A stretch of 64,000 bases of DNA, from NCBI GenBank assembly GCA_034104265.1, contig JAXEEE010000023.1:15310-79309 (forward strand), in the 5' to 3' direction. The translations under genes and the position numbers were made by a program. Under the pieces are notes generated by a model. The model was not told the origin of the DNA and made no database searches. It was given only the letters and a program-made list of their open reading frames with translations. This DNA comes from UBA11524 sp034104265 (GTDB taxonomy: Bacteria; Bacillota; Clostridia; Christensenellales; Aristaeellaceae). Shown in pieces: positions 54,236 through 64,000 of this stretch (the stretch's first letter is position 1; each line of letters begins with the position of its first letter).

Positions 54236-54925
54236 TCAGTCATTCCCGCTGTACTTCTTGTACCCGGGATGGCGGCCTGTAACATGGTAGTAGTTTTCCC
54301 GAAGATCCAGCAGCTTGTCGATCTGCGGACGGGGGATCTCCTGCGCCCCGCCCAGCAGATGGGCCGTCAGGCTGATCTTCGCGTACAGCTCCAGGGTCTC
54401 CATGCGGTAGTAAGCGGTGATCAGGTCGCAGCCCACAGTCAGCGCGCCGTGGTTCTGCAAAAGCAGCACGTCGTGCTCCTTGAGATAAGGGGCGATGGCC
54501 TCCGGCACCTCGTAGGTAGAAGGCGTGCCGTAGGGCGTGACGGGGATGGAGCCGATGGCAATCACCGTCTCGATCATGCTGTACTGGTCAAGGGGCTTGT
54601 TCGCCACCGCGTAGCCCGTTGCCGTCGGGGGATGGGCATGCACCACTGCGCACACGTCCTCCCGCTCCTCGTAGCAGCGCATGTGCATTTTCATCTCGCT
54701 GGAGGGCTTGTAGCCCGCGGGGCCCTCCACCACGTTCATGTCCCTGTCCACGCGGATGAGCTTGTCCGGGGTGATGAAGGACTTGCTGATGCCCGAGGGG
54801 GTGATCCACCAGGTGCCGTCCTCCATTTTCACGGACACGTTGCCGTCGTTGGCTGCCACCCAGCCCAGCTGCCACATCTTGTGGCATACGTCGCAGATCT
54901 GTTCCTTAACCGCCGCTGTATCCAT
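54236..54925 (-). CDS. class II aldolase/adducin family protein (fuculose/rhamnulose-phosphate aldolase-like)
   Basis: A 229-residue zinc aldolase. The motif ANDGNVSVKMEDG near residue 30, SSEMKMHMRCYEE near 75, zinc-binding VVHAHPPTATGYA near 95, and LLLQNHGALTVG near 155 match the FucA/AraD class. The family splits deoxyhexulose 1-phosphates into dihydroxyacetone phosphate and lactaldehyde. ATG 54925 follows ACGGAGGAA. No kinase or isomerase gene is next to it. Rhamnulose or fuculose phosphate is favoured because two rhamnosidases lie in the window (inference). Confidence 0.88.
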   Translation of the reverse strand: MDTAAVKEQICDVCHKMWQLGWVAANDGNVSVKMEDGTWWITPSGISKSFITPDKLIRVDRDMNVVEGPAGYKPSSEMKMHMRCYEEREDVCAVVHAHPPTATGYAVANKPLDQYSMIETVIAIGSIPVTPYGTPSTYEVPEAIAPYLKEHDVLLLQNHGALTVGCDLITAYYRMETLELYAKISLTAHLLGGAQEIPRPQIDKLLDLRENYYHVTGRHPGYKKYSGND

Positions 54926-54974
54926 GGTATGGTTCCTCCGTGCTGCATGTGTTGGCCGCAAGGGCGCTGTCACC

Positions 54975-55003
54975 AGTATAGCCCCAGGGGGCTGTTTTGT
55001 CCA
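54975..55003 (-). promoter_or_regulatory. promoter of the aldolase gene
   Basis: Minus strand TGGACA (54998-55003), 17 bp, TATACT (54975-54980). An AGCCCC/GGGGCT inverted repeat in the spacer may be a regulator site. Confidence 0.7.
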
Positions 55004-55048
55004 GCGCCGCCGCTGCGGACAGGCCGGAAAATACGTTTCGTTTTTTTC

Positions 55049-55078
55049 TTGACAAATCAACCATCTGCATCGTATAAT
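55049..55078 (+). promoter_or_regulatory. strong promoter of the leader RNA and polyamine operon
   Basis: Consensus TTGACA (55049-55054), an 18-bp spacer and TATAAT (55073-55078). This is the best promoter in the window; the predicted start is about 55085. Confidence 0.88.
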
Positions 55079-55085
55079 GCCCTCT

Positions 55086-55457
55086 GGATACAGCCGGGGC
55101 GGCGTCCTGCCCTTCCGGGTGCGTCTGACCCTTCCTTCTTTGCGGGGGAAGCAAGGCCGAACGGACAGCCGGGTCAATAGCCGATGCGGGGTATAAACCC
55201 GCGCGCAGTTTTCACTGCATCTCATTGATTGAGTTCAAAGCTCAATTTCCCAAGTGAATCCCTCCGGGGATTGGTGTTAAGAGCACAAACTTGCGAAACG
55301 GTCAATAAGAGTAGTAAAAGCATCATGGCTATATAGACTCTCGATCCGTTCCTTCATCAGGAAGCGTCATCGTTCCCGGCGGCCGTGGGCTCCGGCGGAC
55401 GACGGTTCTTTTTCGTTGATGGATTTCAGCGCAGGTTTGTGGAGCCTGCGCTTTTTT
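55086..55457 (+). ncRNA. structured leader or stand-alone ncRNA, unidentified, upstream of the polyamine operon
   Basis: About 370 bases without a coding frame lie between a consensus promoter and an intrinsic terminator. A long-range helix GAACGGA (55159-55165) with TCCGTTC (55345-55351) encloses about 190 bases with hairpins at 55189-55200 (GGGT-ATAA-ACCC), 55205-55218 (GCAGT/ACTGC), 55229-55245 (TTGAG-TTCAAAG-CTCAA), 55257-55272 (AATCCC-TCCG-GGGATT) and 55308-55341 (AGAGT/ACTCT). GGTCAATA occurs twice (55172 and 55300). I cannot match it to tmRNA, RNase P, SRP, T-box or the common riboswitches. The terminator ends 37 bp before speA, so it is either an abundant RNA or an attenuating leader. 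Confidence 0.7.
55429..55457 (+). terminator. intrinsic terminator of the leader RNA
   Basis: GCGCAGG (55429-55435) pairs with CCTGCGC (55445-55451) and is followed by six T. Expression of speA from the upstream promoter needs read-through. Confidence 0.9.
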
Positions 55458-55494
55458 GTATGCCCGATCCGACCAACGCAAAAGGGATGATTCC

Positions 55495-56949
55495 GTGAAG
55501 AAGATGGTGCTGAATCAGAACCGCGCCCCGATCTACGAGGCGCTGGAGCGCTTCCGGCTCATGCGGGTGGTGCCCTTCGACGTGCCCGGCCACAAGCGGG
55601 GCCGGGGCAACCCGGAGCTGACGGCCTTCCTGGGAGAAAAGTGCGTCAACCTGGACGTGAACAGCATGAAGCCCCTGGACAACCTGTGCCACCCGGTATC
55701 CGTCATCCGGGAGGCAGAGGAGCTGGCGGCGGACGCCTTCGGCGCGGCCCACGCCTTCCTGATGGTGGGGGGCACCACCAGCTCCGTGCAGAGCATGGTG
55801 CTCACCGCCTGCAAGCGGGGGGATGAGATCATCCTCCCCCGCAACGTGCACCGCAGCGTCATCAACGCCCTGGTGCTCTGCGGCGCGGTGCCCGTGTACG
55901 TCAACCCCGACGTGGATCAGTCCCTGGGCATATCCCTGGGCATGACAAGGGAGAGCCTGGCCCGGGCCATCCGGGAGCACCCCGGTGCGGTGGCCGTGCT
56001 GGTGAACAACCCCACCTACTACGGCGTCTGCTCGGATTTGCGGGCCATTGTCCGCATGGCCCATGAGGCGGGCATGCTCTGCCTGGCAGACGAGGCTCAC
56101 GGCACCCACTTCTACTTCGGCACCTCCATGCCCGTCTCCGCCATGGAGGCTGGGGCGGACATGGCCGCCGTCTCCATGCACAAGAGCGGCGGCAGCCTGA
56201 CCCAGTCCAGCCTCCTGCTGTGCGGGCCGAAGGTGCAGGCCGGGTATGTGCGGCAGATCATCAACCTGACCCAGACCACCTCCGGCAGCTACCTGCTCAT
56301 GAGCAGCCTGGACATCTCCCGCCGGAACCTGGCCACCCGGGGCCGGCAGGTGTTCCATCAGGTGGAGGACATGGCCGAGTATGCCCGGGAGGAGGTCAAC
56401 GCCATCGGCGGGTACTACGCCTTCGGCAAGGAGCTGTGCAACGGCAACTCCGTCTTCGACTTCGACCCCACCAAGCTGTCCATCAACACCCGCAGCATTG
56501 GTCTGGCGGGCATTGAGGTCTACGACATTCTCCGGGACGAGTACGACATCCAGATCGAGTTCGGCGACATCGGCAACATCCTGGCCTACCTGTCCATGGG
56601 CGACCGGATCCAGGAGGTGGAGCGGCTGGTGAGCGCCCTGGCGGAAATCCGCCGCCGCTATCAGCGGGACAGCGCGGATCTGCTCCGGCAGGAGTACATC
56701 GACCCCATCGTGGTCACCTCGCCCCAGGAGGCCTTCTACGCCGAAAAGGTCAGCCTGCCCCTGCGGCAAACCGAGGGCCAGGTGTGCAGCGAGTTCGTCA
56801 TGTGCTACCCGCCGGGGATCCCCATCCTGGCCCCGGGGGAGAGGATCACCGCCGAGATTCTGGATTACATCGAATACGCCAAGGCCAAGGGCTGCAGCAT
56901 GACCGGCCCGGAGGACGCGGAGATCCTGCGGCTGAACGTACTGAAGTAA
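55495..56949 (+). CDS. speA: arginine/lysine/ornithine decarboxylase, short form (SpeA-like)
   Basis: A 484-residue fold-type I PLP enzyme, close in length and sequence to Bacillus subtilis SpeA as I recall it. The PLP lysine is in SMHKSGGSLTQSS near residue 230, with DEAHGTH just before it; FHVPGHK-like FDVPGHKRGRG is near residue 30. GTG 55495 is the likely start (AAAAGGGATG nine bases upstream). It probably decarboxylates arginine to agmatine, because an agmatinase follows. First gene of a five-gene polyamine operon; 12 bp to the next gene. Confidence 0.88.
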   Translation: MKKMVLNQNRAPIYEALERFRLMRVVPFDVPGHKRGRGNPELTAFLGEKCVNLDVNSMKPLDNLCHPVSVIREAEELAADAFGAAHAFLMVGGTTSSVQSMVLTACKRGDEIILPRNVHRSVINALVLCGAVPVYVNPDVDQSLGISLGMTRESLARAIREHPGAVAVLVNNPTYYGVCSDLRAIVRMAHEAGMLCLADEAHGTHFYFGTSMPVSAMEAGADMAAVSMHKSGGSLTQSSLLLCGPKVQAGYVRQIINLTQTTSGSYLLMSSLDISRRNLATRGRQVFHQVEDMAEYAREEVNAIGGYYAFGKELCNGNSVFDFDPTKLSINTRSIGLAGIEVYDILRDEYDIQIEFGDIGNILAYLSMGDRIQEVERLVSALAEIRRRYQRDSADLLRQEYIDPIVVTSPQEAFYAEKVSLPLRQTEGQVCSEFVMCYPPGIPILAPGERITAEILDYIEYAKAKGCSMTGPEDAEILRLNVLK

Positions 56950-56961
56950 GGAGGACAGGCC

Positions 56962-57813
56962 ATGGAAATGTGGTTCAGCGAATTCCACACCCCGGATGTG
57001 AAGCACTCCATCCGCGTGACGCGGCACCTGTACGCGAAGAAAAGCAAGTACCAGCAGATCGACATCTTTGAGACGCCGGAATACGGCAGGGTGCTGACCC
57101 TGGACGGCAACGTGCAGCTGACGGAGCGGGACGAGTTCATCTACGACGAGATGATCACCCACGTGCCCATGGCGGTGCATCCGGGCATCCGGGACATCCT
57201 GGTCATCGGCGCGGGGGACGGCGGCGTGGTGCGGGAGCTGACCCGCTACGACCGGGTCAGGCGCATCGACCTGGTGGAGATGGATCCCCAGGTGGTGGAG
57301 GCCTGCCGGGAATTCCTGCCCGGCAACGCCTGCCGCATGGACGACCGGCGGGTGCACATCTTCTTCGAGAACGCGCTGCGCTTCATCCGCCGCTGCGAGG
57401 GGGAGTACGACCTGATCATCGTGGATTCCACCGACCCCTTCGGCCCCTCCGAGGGGCTGTTCACCCGGGAGTTCTACGGCAGCTGCTTTAACGCCCTCAA
57501 GGACGACGGCATCATGGTCAACCAACAGGGCAGCCCCTTCTACGCCCACGATGCGGAGGCTATGCAGCGCAGCCACAAGCGCATTGTGGAGACCTTCCCC
57601 ATCAGCAAGGTATACCAGGCCCACATTCCCACCTACGCTGCCGGGTACTGGCTCTTCGGCTTTGCCAGCAAGAAGTATCACCCTACCAACGACGTGGACA
57701 TGGAGGGCTGGAATGCCCTGAATCTGCGTACCCGCTACTACACCCCCAGGCTGCACATCGGCGCCTTCGCGCTGCCGGCGTTCCTGGAGGAAATGCTCAT
57801 GGAGGTGGAATGA
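56962..57813 (+). CDS. speE: spermidine synthase family protein (SpeE-like aminopropyltransferase)
   Basis: A 283-residue protein. The nucleotide-binding motif GAGDGG is at residues 83-88 and the substrate acid motif DSTDP at 155-159; QLTERDEFIYDEMI and YWLFGFASKKY are standard SpeE blocks. It transfers an aminopropyl group from decarboxylated AdoMet to putrescine or agmatine. No AdoMet decarboxylase (speD) gene is in the operon. RBS AAGGAGG. Its stop overlaps the speB start (ATGA). Confidence 0.9.
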   Translation: MEMWFSEFHTPDVKHSIRVTRHLYAKKSKYQQIDIFETPEYGRVLTLDGNVQLTERDEFIYDEMITHVPMAVHPGIRDILVIGAGDGGVVRELTRYDRVRRIDLVEMDPQVVEACREFLPGNACRMDDRRVHIFFENALRFIRRCEGEYDLIIVDSTDPFGPSEGLFTREFYGSCFNALKDDGIMVNQQGSPFYAHDAEAMQRSHKRIVETFPISKVYQAHIPTYAAGYWLFGFASKKYHPTNDVDMEGWNALNLRTRYYTPRLHIGAFALPAFLEEMLMEVE

Positions 57814-58679
57814 TCATGCCGCTTCAACCGAATGTGGAAACCTTCATCGGCTGCGATGCTGCCTATGAGGACGCGTCCATCGTGCTCTTCGGCGCGCCCT
57901 TTGACTCCACCACTTCCTTCCGGCCCGGGGCGCGCTTCGGCCCCGCTGCCATGCGCCATGAGAGCTTCGGGCTGGAGACCTACAGCCCCTATCAGGACGC
58001 TGACCTGACGGACTACAGCGTCTTTGACAGCGGCGACCTGGAATTGTGCTTCGGCAGCGCGGAGCAGGCCCTGGCCGATATTGAGCAGCGGGCGGAGACC
58101 ATCCTCACCGACGGTAAGTTGCCCCTGCTCATCGGCGGGGAGCATCTGGTGACGCTGGGCAGCTTCCGGGCGGTGCTTCGGCATTACCCGGATGTGCACA
58201 TCATTCACTTCGACGCCCACGCCGACCTGCGGGACGATTACCTGGGCGCCAAGCTGAGCCACGCCTGCGTGCTGCGCCGCTGCCACGATCTGATCGGCGA
58301 CGGGCGGATTCACCAGTTCTGCATCCGCAGCGGGGAGCGGGAGGAATTCCGCTTCGCCGCCCGGCACACGGACATGCACCCCCTGACGCTGGAGGGCCTG
58401 GAGGACACCGTCCGCGCGCTGAAGGACGCGGGTACGCCGGTGTACTTCACCATCGACCTGGACTGCCTGGATCCCGCGGCCTTCCCCGGCACGGGCACGC
58501 CGGAGGCAGGAGGCATCACCTTCCTGCAGCTGCTCCAGGCCATGCGCACGGTGGCGCAGTGCAGCATCGTCGGTGCGGATGTAAACGAGCTTGCCCCCAT
58601 GCTGGATCCAACGGGCGTATCCACCGCCACAGCCTGCAAGGTGCTGCGGGAGCTGCTGCTGGCGATTCTCACAAAATAA
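57810..58679 (+). CDS. speB: agmatinase/ureohydrolase (SpeB-like)
   Basis: A 289-residue manganese ureohydrolase. Metal ligands are in GGEHLVTLG near residue 110, IHFDAHADLRDDY near 135 and FTIDLDCLDPAAFPGTGTPE near 215. It makes putrescine from agmatine with release of urea; aminopropylagmatine is a possible alternative substrate. ATG 57810 overlaps the previous stop; ATG 57816, with GGAGG at ten bases, is an alternative start. Confidence 0.92.
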   Translation: MIMPLQPNVETFIGCDAAYEDASIVLFGAPFDSTTSFRPGARFGPAAMRHESFGLETYSPYQDADLTDYSVFDSGDLELCFGSAEQALADIEQRAETILTDGKLPLLIGGEHLVTLGSFRAVLRHYPDVHIIHFDAHADLRDDYLGAKLSHACVLRRCHDLIGDGRIHQFCIRSGEREEFRFAARHTDMHPLTLEGLEDTVRALKDAGTPVYFTIDLDCLDPAAFPGTGTPEAGGITFLQLLQAMRTVAQCSIVGADVNELAPMLDPTGVSTATACKVLRELLLAILTK

Positions 58680-58700
58680 TCTGACAGGAGGACAATCATC

Positions 58701-59960
<1,260 letters not shown>

Positions 59961-59961
59961 C

Positions 59962-61152
59962 ATGGCACAGGATCATCGTCCGCCCTTCGCGCATCTTGAC
60001 CCGGAGCGGCTGCGCCATCTGCCCACCCCCTGCTACGTGCTGGACGAGGCGCAGCTTGAACGCAACGGGGAAATCCTGGCCGGTGTGGCGAAACGCACCG
60101 GCGCGAAAATTCTCCTGGCCCAGAAGGCCTTCTCCAACTACGACCTGTACCCCGTCCTGGCCCCGTACCTGGCGGGCACCGAGGCCAGTGGGCTGTACGA
60201 GGCCCGGCTGGGCCGGGAGGCAATGCCCCGTGGTGAAAACCACGTGTTCTGCGCGGCCTACCGGGCGGATGATTTCGACGAGCTCTTGCGCTATGCGGAT
60301 CACATCGTGTTCAACAGCCCCCGGCAGCTGGAGAAGTTCGGCCCCGCCGCGAAAGCTGCCGGGAAGAGCGTGGGGCTGCGCATCAACCCGGAGTGCTCCA
60401 CCCAGGAGGGGCACGCGATCTACGATCCCTGCGCGCCGGGGAGCCGCCTGGGTGTGACCCGGGCCCAGTGGGACACGCAGATGACCCCTGCGCTGCTCTC
60501 GCTGCTGGACGGGCTGCACTTCCACACCCTGTGCGAGCAGAACGCCGACGCGCTGGCCGTCACCCTCGATGCAGTGGCGGAGACATTCGGCGACGTGCTC
60601 CCGGGGATGCAATGGCTGAACATGGGCGGGGGACATCACATCACCCGCCCGGACTACGACATTCCCCTGCTGGAGAAATGCATCCGCCGGGCGCAGGACA
60701 GCTGGCAGGTGGAGGTATACCTGGAGCCGGGCGAGGCCTGCGCGCTGAACGCCGGATACCTGGTGACCACGGTGCTGGACGTGATCCGCAACGGGGATGT
60801 AAACCTGGCCATCCTGGACATGAGCGCCGCCTGCCACACCCCGGACGTGCTGGAGATGCCCTACCGTCCGCCGCTGTACGGCGCGGGAGAGCCGGGGGAA
60901 AGGGCCTTCACCTATCGTCTGGGCGGGCCTACCTGCCTGTCCGGCGACATTCTGGGCGATTACAGCTTTGATCAGCCCCTTCAGGAGGGCGACCGGCTCA
61001 TCCTCGGGGACATGGCCATCTATACCACCTGCAAGAACAACACCTTCAACGGCATGCCCCTGCCGGGCATCTGGGTGCTGCGGGAAAGCGGCGCGCCGGA
61101 GCTGGTTCGCAGCTTCGGCTATCAGGACTTCAAAACGCGGCTGGGGCGGTAA
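59962..61152 (+). CDS. nspC: carboxynorspermidine/carboxyspermidine decarboxylase (NspC-like)
   Basis: A 396-residue fold-type III PLP decarboxylase. LPTPCYVLDEAQLERN at the start, the PLP lysine in ILLAQKAFSNYDLYPV near residue 50, LHFHTLCEQNADAL near 180, GGGHHITRPDYD near 220 and LEPGEACALNAGYLV near 255. It decarboxylates carboxyspermidine to spermidine. The ATG is one base after the previous stop. A 10-bp hairpin (CGGCTGGGGC/GCCCCAGCCG) spans its stop codon near 61137-61165. Confidence 0.92.
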   Translation: MAQDHRPPFAHLDPERLRHLPTPCYVLDEAQLERNGEILAGVAKRTGAKILLAQKAFSNYDLYPVLAPYLAGTEASGLYEARLGREAMPRGENHVFCAAYRADDFDELLRYADHIVFNSPRQLEKFGPAAKAAGKSVGLRINPECSTQEGHAIYDPCAPGSRLGVTRAQWDTQMTPALLSLLDGLHFHTLCEQNADALAVTLDAVAETFGDVLPGMQWLNMGGGHHITRPDYDIPLLEKCIRRAQDSWQVEVYLEPGEACALNAGYLVTTVLDVIRNGDVNLAILDMSAACHTPDVLEMPYRPPLYGAGEPGERAFTYRLGGPTCLSGDILGDYSFDQPLQEGDRLILGDMAIYTTCKNNTFNGMPLPGIWVLRESGAPELVRSFGYQDFKTRLGR

Positions 61153-61438
61153 GCAGCCCCAGCCGGCGGTTCCGGACAATGTAACGGTCACAGCGCCGGC
61201 AGTCTGTCCTTACCCCGGGGCGGGCTGCCGCTTTTGTGCCATACCGCCGCATCCGGCCGCCTATTCACGATGGTGATGTTGTCATTATGATATCAGCACA
61301 GCCTCCATCCCTGGCGGTCTGCCCTTGACACGTTGCCCGCTTTCTGCTGCCATGCAACCAATGAAGGTTGAAAAACCGCGTTGGCATCTCTGACCCATGC
61401 ATTGTCCCGGCCCGGGTGTCCAGCCGCGTTGCCGATGA

Positions 61439-63133
61439 AATGATGAAGGCCGTGATACCACGAATCAGCTGCGAAGGAGAACCCATACCTTTTATCAGTA
61501 TGCCGCCATGTACTTTGTTGTGCTGTTTCTGCTTTCCGGCGTCATCATGTTCAGCGTCCTGCGTATCTCCACAGACAAAATGGTTTCCCTGGAAATACGG
61601 AACACGCAGAACAGCATGAAGCAGGCTGCCGATCTTCTGGAGAAGCAGTACCAGACGCTGGAAAGCATCGCTGTGCAGATTGGTTCCCGCACCAGCTACC
61701 GTCTGACCGACGCCGCCAGCAATCCTCTTGATGATATTGAACTGCTGAAGGATTTTAAGCAGTACGTGAATGATTCGCCGTTGGCCCGGCAGTATTTTCT
61801 GGTATACAGCACCATCAACAAAATCTATACCTCCACGGGCAATACATCCTATTTCAATTACTATGCGCCTGCAACCATAGGCGCCTCCTGCGAGCTGGCC
61901 GGCGACATTCTGCATCGAATTACCGAGGCGGGATCCGCCTATTTTGAGCGCAGCGGCAGCAGTATTCTGATGGTATTCCCCCTGCGCATATACACCAGCA
62001 ACGATTCCCGCAGCGCCGCACTGTGCTTTGTGCTGACAGAGGATCAGGTGCAGGGCTACCTGGAGCAGATGACCGTCGGCATGCCCGAGCAGTACAACAT
62101 CTCCATGGATAACCAGCTATTCTTCAGCACAGGAAGCAGTGGCGATGCAGACGCCGAGGCGCTTCGGCATGATACCGAATACCTGGAGGTCGTATCCACG
62201 CGCGGCCGCTTCACCTTTGGCGCTGTACCCTCCCTGGCAGGCTGGATCACGCAGGGAACGGCCACCATCATATCTACACCACCGAGCTGGTTGATGAAGG
62301 CAAGCTGATTGCCATTGTCAACTATGACGCCACACTGACCCAGGAGGACGTGCGGGCTCAAATGAACCGCATCGTGGCGGAGCGCGGTATGAAGCTGTAC
62401 GCCGGCACGCCCGTGGATTCGCCCAAGCGGTTGTCGCTGTCCTTCATGGCCGCCCTGACAGAGAGCCGCTACGGTGCAGCCTTGCCGCGGCAGAGCGTCG
62501 TTACTGCCGATCAGCTGGCCGAGCGGTTGATCGCCGCGGCGGAGGCAGGCAACGAGCCTGCGCTGGACAGCGCCTGCGCCGCTGTGGTGGATTTTCTTTC
62601 CGCCGAGCAGCTGAACGGCCTGCTGACCAAGCATCACATCTATGAGCTGATCAGCAGCATCTACCGCAAGGCTAACGACGAGGGCCTGGAGATTGAAAAG
62701 TCGGACATCAACGCTCTGGTGCTGCTGCCTGATATGACCATGATCGCCAGCGACCTGAAAAAGCTGCTGCAGACAAGGGTGAATGTTGCCAGGGAGCATC
62801 GCATCGCCGGCGATGATACAGCCAAGCTGATTGTCGAATATGTCATCGCCAACGCCTACGATCCGGATATCAACCTGCAGGACATGTCCGAGGAATTTGG
62901 CCTCAGCGCTGACTATATCAGCAGCATGATCAAGCGGGAGACCGGCTCCGCCTTCAAGGAATACCTGACCATGCTGCGCATCGGCGAGGCCCGGCGGCTT
63001 CTGATGGAGGACAAAACCCTGACGGTCAACGATGTAGCCGCCCGGATCGGTTACAGGAAGGCGTCCAATTTCAGCAAAAAGTTCAAGGAGCTGACCGGCA
63101 TGCTTCCTTCCCAGGTGCGCCGGGGGGAATGTA
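61439..63133 (+). pseudogene. AraC-family membrane sensor-regulator with several frame breaks
   Basis: The first readable frame gives TFYQYAAMYFVVLFLLSG (membrane helix) and an extracytoplasmic sensing domain to about 62256, but has no start codon with a ribosome site. The frame breaks near 62254-62257 (CAGGGAAC, one G short) and continues in another frame as HIYTTELVDEGKLIAIVNY to a C-terminal helix-turn-helix ending MLPSQVRR. A third break lies near 63122 in a G run, where one more G would give a normal stop. Losses in homopolymers may be sequencing errors; otherwise the gene is decayed. It would have controlled the sugar genes downstream. Confidence 0.8.
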
Positions 63134-63170
63134 GCATTTGGTCGTCAAAAAGCCAAAACACAGAATTTTT

Positions 63171-63206
63171 GCCCCCAAAATCCGGATTTCCCGGTTTTTT
63201 GGGGGC
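63171..63206 (+). terminator. hairpin after the AraC pseudogene
   Basis: GCCCCCAAAA pairs with TTTTTTGGGGGC around a 14-base loop that itself can pair (CCGG..CCGG); followed by GCTTTTAGGG. A probable terminator. Confidence 0.6.
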
Positions 63207-63324
63207 GCTTTTAGGGTTTCAGGACTTGTGCGGGCAAGGATGCATGTGCTATTGTCATGCCAGTGGCAGGCAGCCGAGCCGGACATCTTCCGGCAGCAAC
63301 AACATGAGTGAAAGATGGAGCAAC

Positions 63325-63486
63325 ATGGAAAAGACTCGGATGACGCCCCGGAAAGCAGTATCCTGGACACGCGTCAGAAAACGGCTGCTGAAAAGCTGGC
63401 AATGGTATGTGCTGCTGCTGCCTGCGGTGATCTATGTTGCTGTATCGCAACGCCTATGCGCCCTTTATGCAGGCTACCTTCGGTGA
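63325..63486 (+). pseudogene. LplB-type permease fragment (N-terminus only)
   Basis: MEKTRMTPRKAVSWTRVRKR, then WQWYVLLLPAVIYVAV is the N-terminus and first helix of an LplB-like sugar permease. The frame then changes to unrelated sequence and stops at 63486. Six-helix sequence and the EAA loop are missing, so most of the gene has been deleted. A small hairpin (CAAGGG/CCCTTG) with TTTT lies near 63517-63544. Confidence 0.7.
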
Positions 63487-63619
63487 GTGAATTTCTCAGT
63501 CCCACAGCGCAGCGGGCAAGGGTATATGCCCTTGTCTGCTTTTCCGCCTTGCAGGCATGCCTGTACAGGCCGCGTAATCCCTCTACGTTCAGAGGCGTAG
63601 ACTAGACGGAGGTATCAGT

Positions 63620-64000
63620 ATGATTTCATTGTTCGACCAGAGTCATGGGACAACCATCTTCTGTGACAGGCGTGAGCATTCCTGTGTGCGATACGCTGTT
63701 GACGACCTTGCCGATGACCTGACCCGCGTCAGCGGCCGGCGGCCCGTTCTCATGGACGCTCTTCCGCCTGCCGGTGCACAGCATACGCTCCTGGTAGCAA
63801 CGCTGAACCTCGATGGTATGGCAGGCTATCTTGCCGCCCTGGGCCTTGACCCATCCGCCATCGTCGGCAAGGAAGAGCACTACATGCTGGCGCCCTTTGC
63901 CGGCGGACTGGCTGTCATCGGCAGCGACAGGCGCGGTACCATGTGGGGCATATATGAATGCTGCCGCCGCTATCTGGGGGTGGATCCCCTGTATCTGTGG
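63620..64000 (+). CDS. GH115-like glycoside hydrolase (alpha-glucuronidase family), start only
   Basis: 127 codons are visible; the gene continues past the window. It starts MISLFDQSHGTTIFCDRREH after GGAGGTATCAGT. The block RRGTMWGIYECCRRYLGVDP with LYLW is typical of the N-terminal domain of GH115 alpha-glucuronidases, which remove (methyl)glucuronic acid from xylan side chains. No signal peptide is seen. The family call rests on this one domain and is from memory. Confidence 0.7.
   Translation, partial: MISLFDQSHGTTIFCDRREHSCVRYAVDDLADDLTRVSGRRPVLMDALPPAGAQHTLLVATLNLDGMAGYLAALGLDPSAIVGKEEHYMLAPFAGGLAVIGSDRRGTMWGIYECCRRYLGVDPLYLW

Noticed and set aside
55086..55457. tmRNA, RNase P RNA, T-box leader or common riboswitch as identity of the leader RNA
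   Set aside because: The hallmark sequences (tmRNA ends, RNase P core, T-box antiterminator, SAM/TPP/FMN/lysine/cobalamin boxes) are not present as far as I can see by eye.

Overview
The window reads as a chromosomal segment of a GC-rich, carbohydrate-scavenging Firmicute, probably a gut Clostridia-type anaerobe. The reasons are strong AGGAGG-type ribosome binding sites, sigma-A promoters (TTGACA-17-TATAAT style), LplB/YtcP-type sugar permeases, a clostridial-type cellobiose phosphorylase, a LexA-boxed UvrX/YolD pair and many AraC regulators. A genus cannot be named from the sequence. Five sugar ABC import loci are present and none carries its own ATPase, so they probably share an MsmX-type ATPase encoded elsewhere. 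All six solute-binding proteins, including the amino-acid one, have type I (AxA) signal peptides without a lipobox cysteine.

Layout. 1-3.0 kb: GldG/ABC-2/ATPase export system, minus strand. 3.1-6.6 kb: sugar uptake locus 1 (binding protein, YtcP-type and LplB-type permeases), with a promoter and a leader terminator upstream. 7.1-8.5 kb: rhamnogalacturonan-acetylesterase-like SGNH hydrolase, Imm-5-like protein and tRNA-Thr. 8.5-18.6 kb: an island beside the tRNA, bounded by two decayed copies of one integrase and carrying AraC, GH3, a GPH sugar symporter and GH78 (rhamnosidase). 18.7-25.8 kb: cellobiose module (GH94 phosphorylase, LacI regulator, binding protein, two permeases). 25.9-26.5 kb: small two-helix membrane protein. 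26.7-35.2 kb: a second rhamnoside locus (GH78, two permeases, binding-protein gene with an amber codon, intact AraC, frameshifted AraC).

35.5-38.4 kb: Gfo/Idh/MocA dehydrogenase, sugar isomerase/epimerase and SGNH esterase. 38.8-40.9 kb: SOS-type Y-family polymerase and YolD-like partner. 40.9-41.6 kb: two kinds of tandem intergenic repeat. 41.7-44.0 kb: amino-acid ABC importer with a palindromic operator. 44.3-44.5 kb: 73-residue unknown protein. 44.9-49.5 kb: sugar importer 4 and a MocA dehydrogenase broken by TGA. 49.6-54.2 kb: sugar importer 5 with divergent AraC. 54.2-54.9 kb: class II aldolase. 55.05-61.15 kb: a structured leader or ncRNA with its own promoter and terminator, followed by a five-gene polyamine operon (speA-speE-speB-carboxyspermidine dehydrogenase-decarboxylase). 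61.4-64 kb: decayed AraC sensor, truncated permease and the start of a GH115 alpha-glucuronidase-like gene.

Taken together, the genes sense and import plant glycans (rhamnosides, pectin side chains, cello-oligosaccharides, glucuronoxylan), hydrolyse or phosphorolyse them inside the cell, and feed the sugars to dehydrogenases, isomerases and an aldolase. Four regulator, binding-protein or dehydrogenase genes and one permease are broken, which suggests continuing turnover of sugar loci. Assembly indels could explain the frameshifts but not the two nonsense substitutions.
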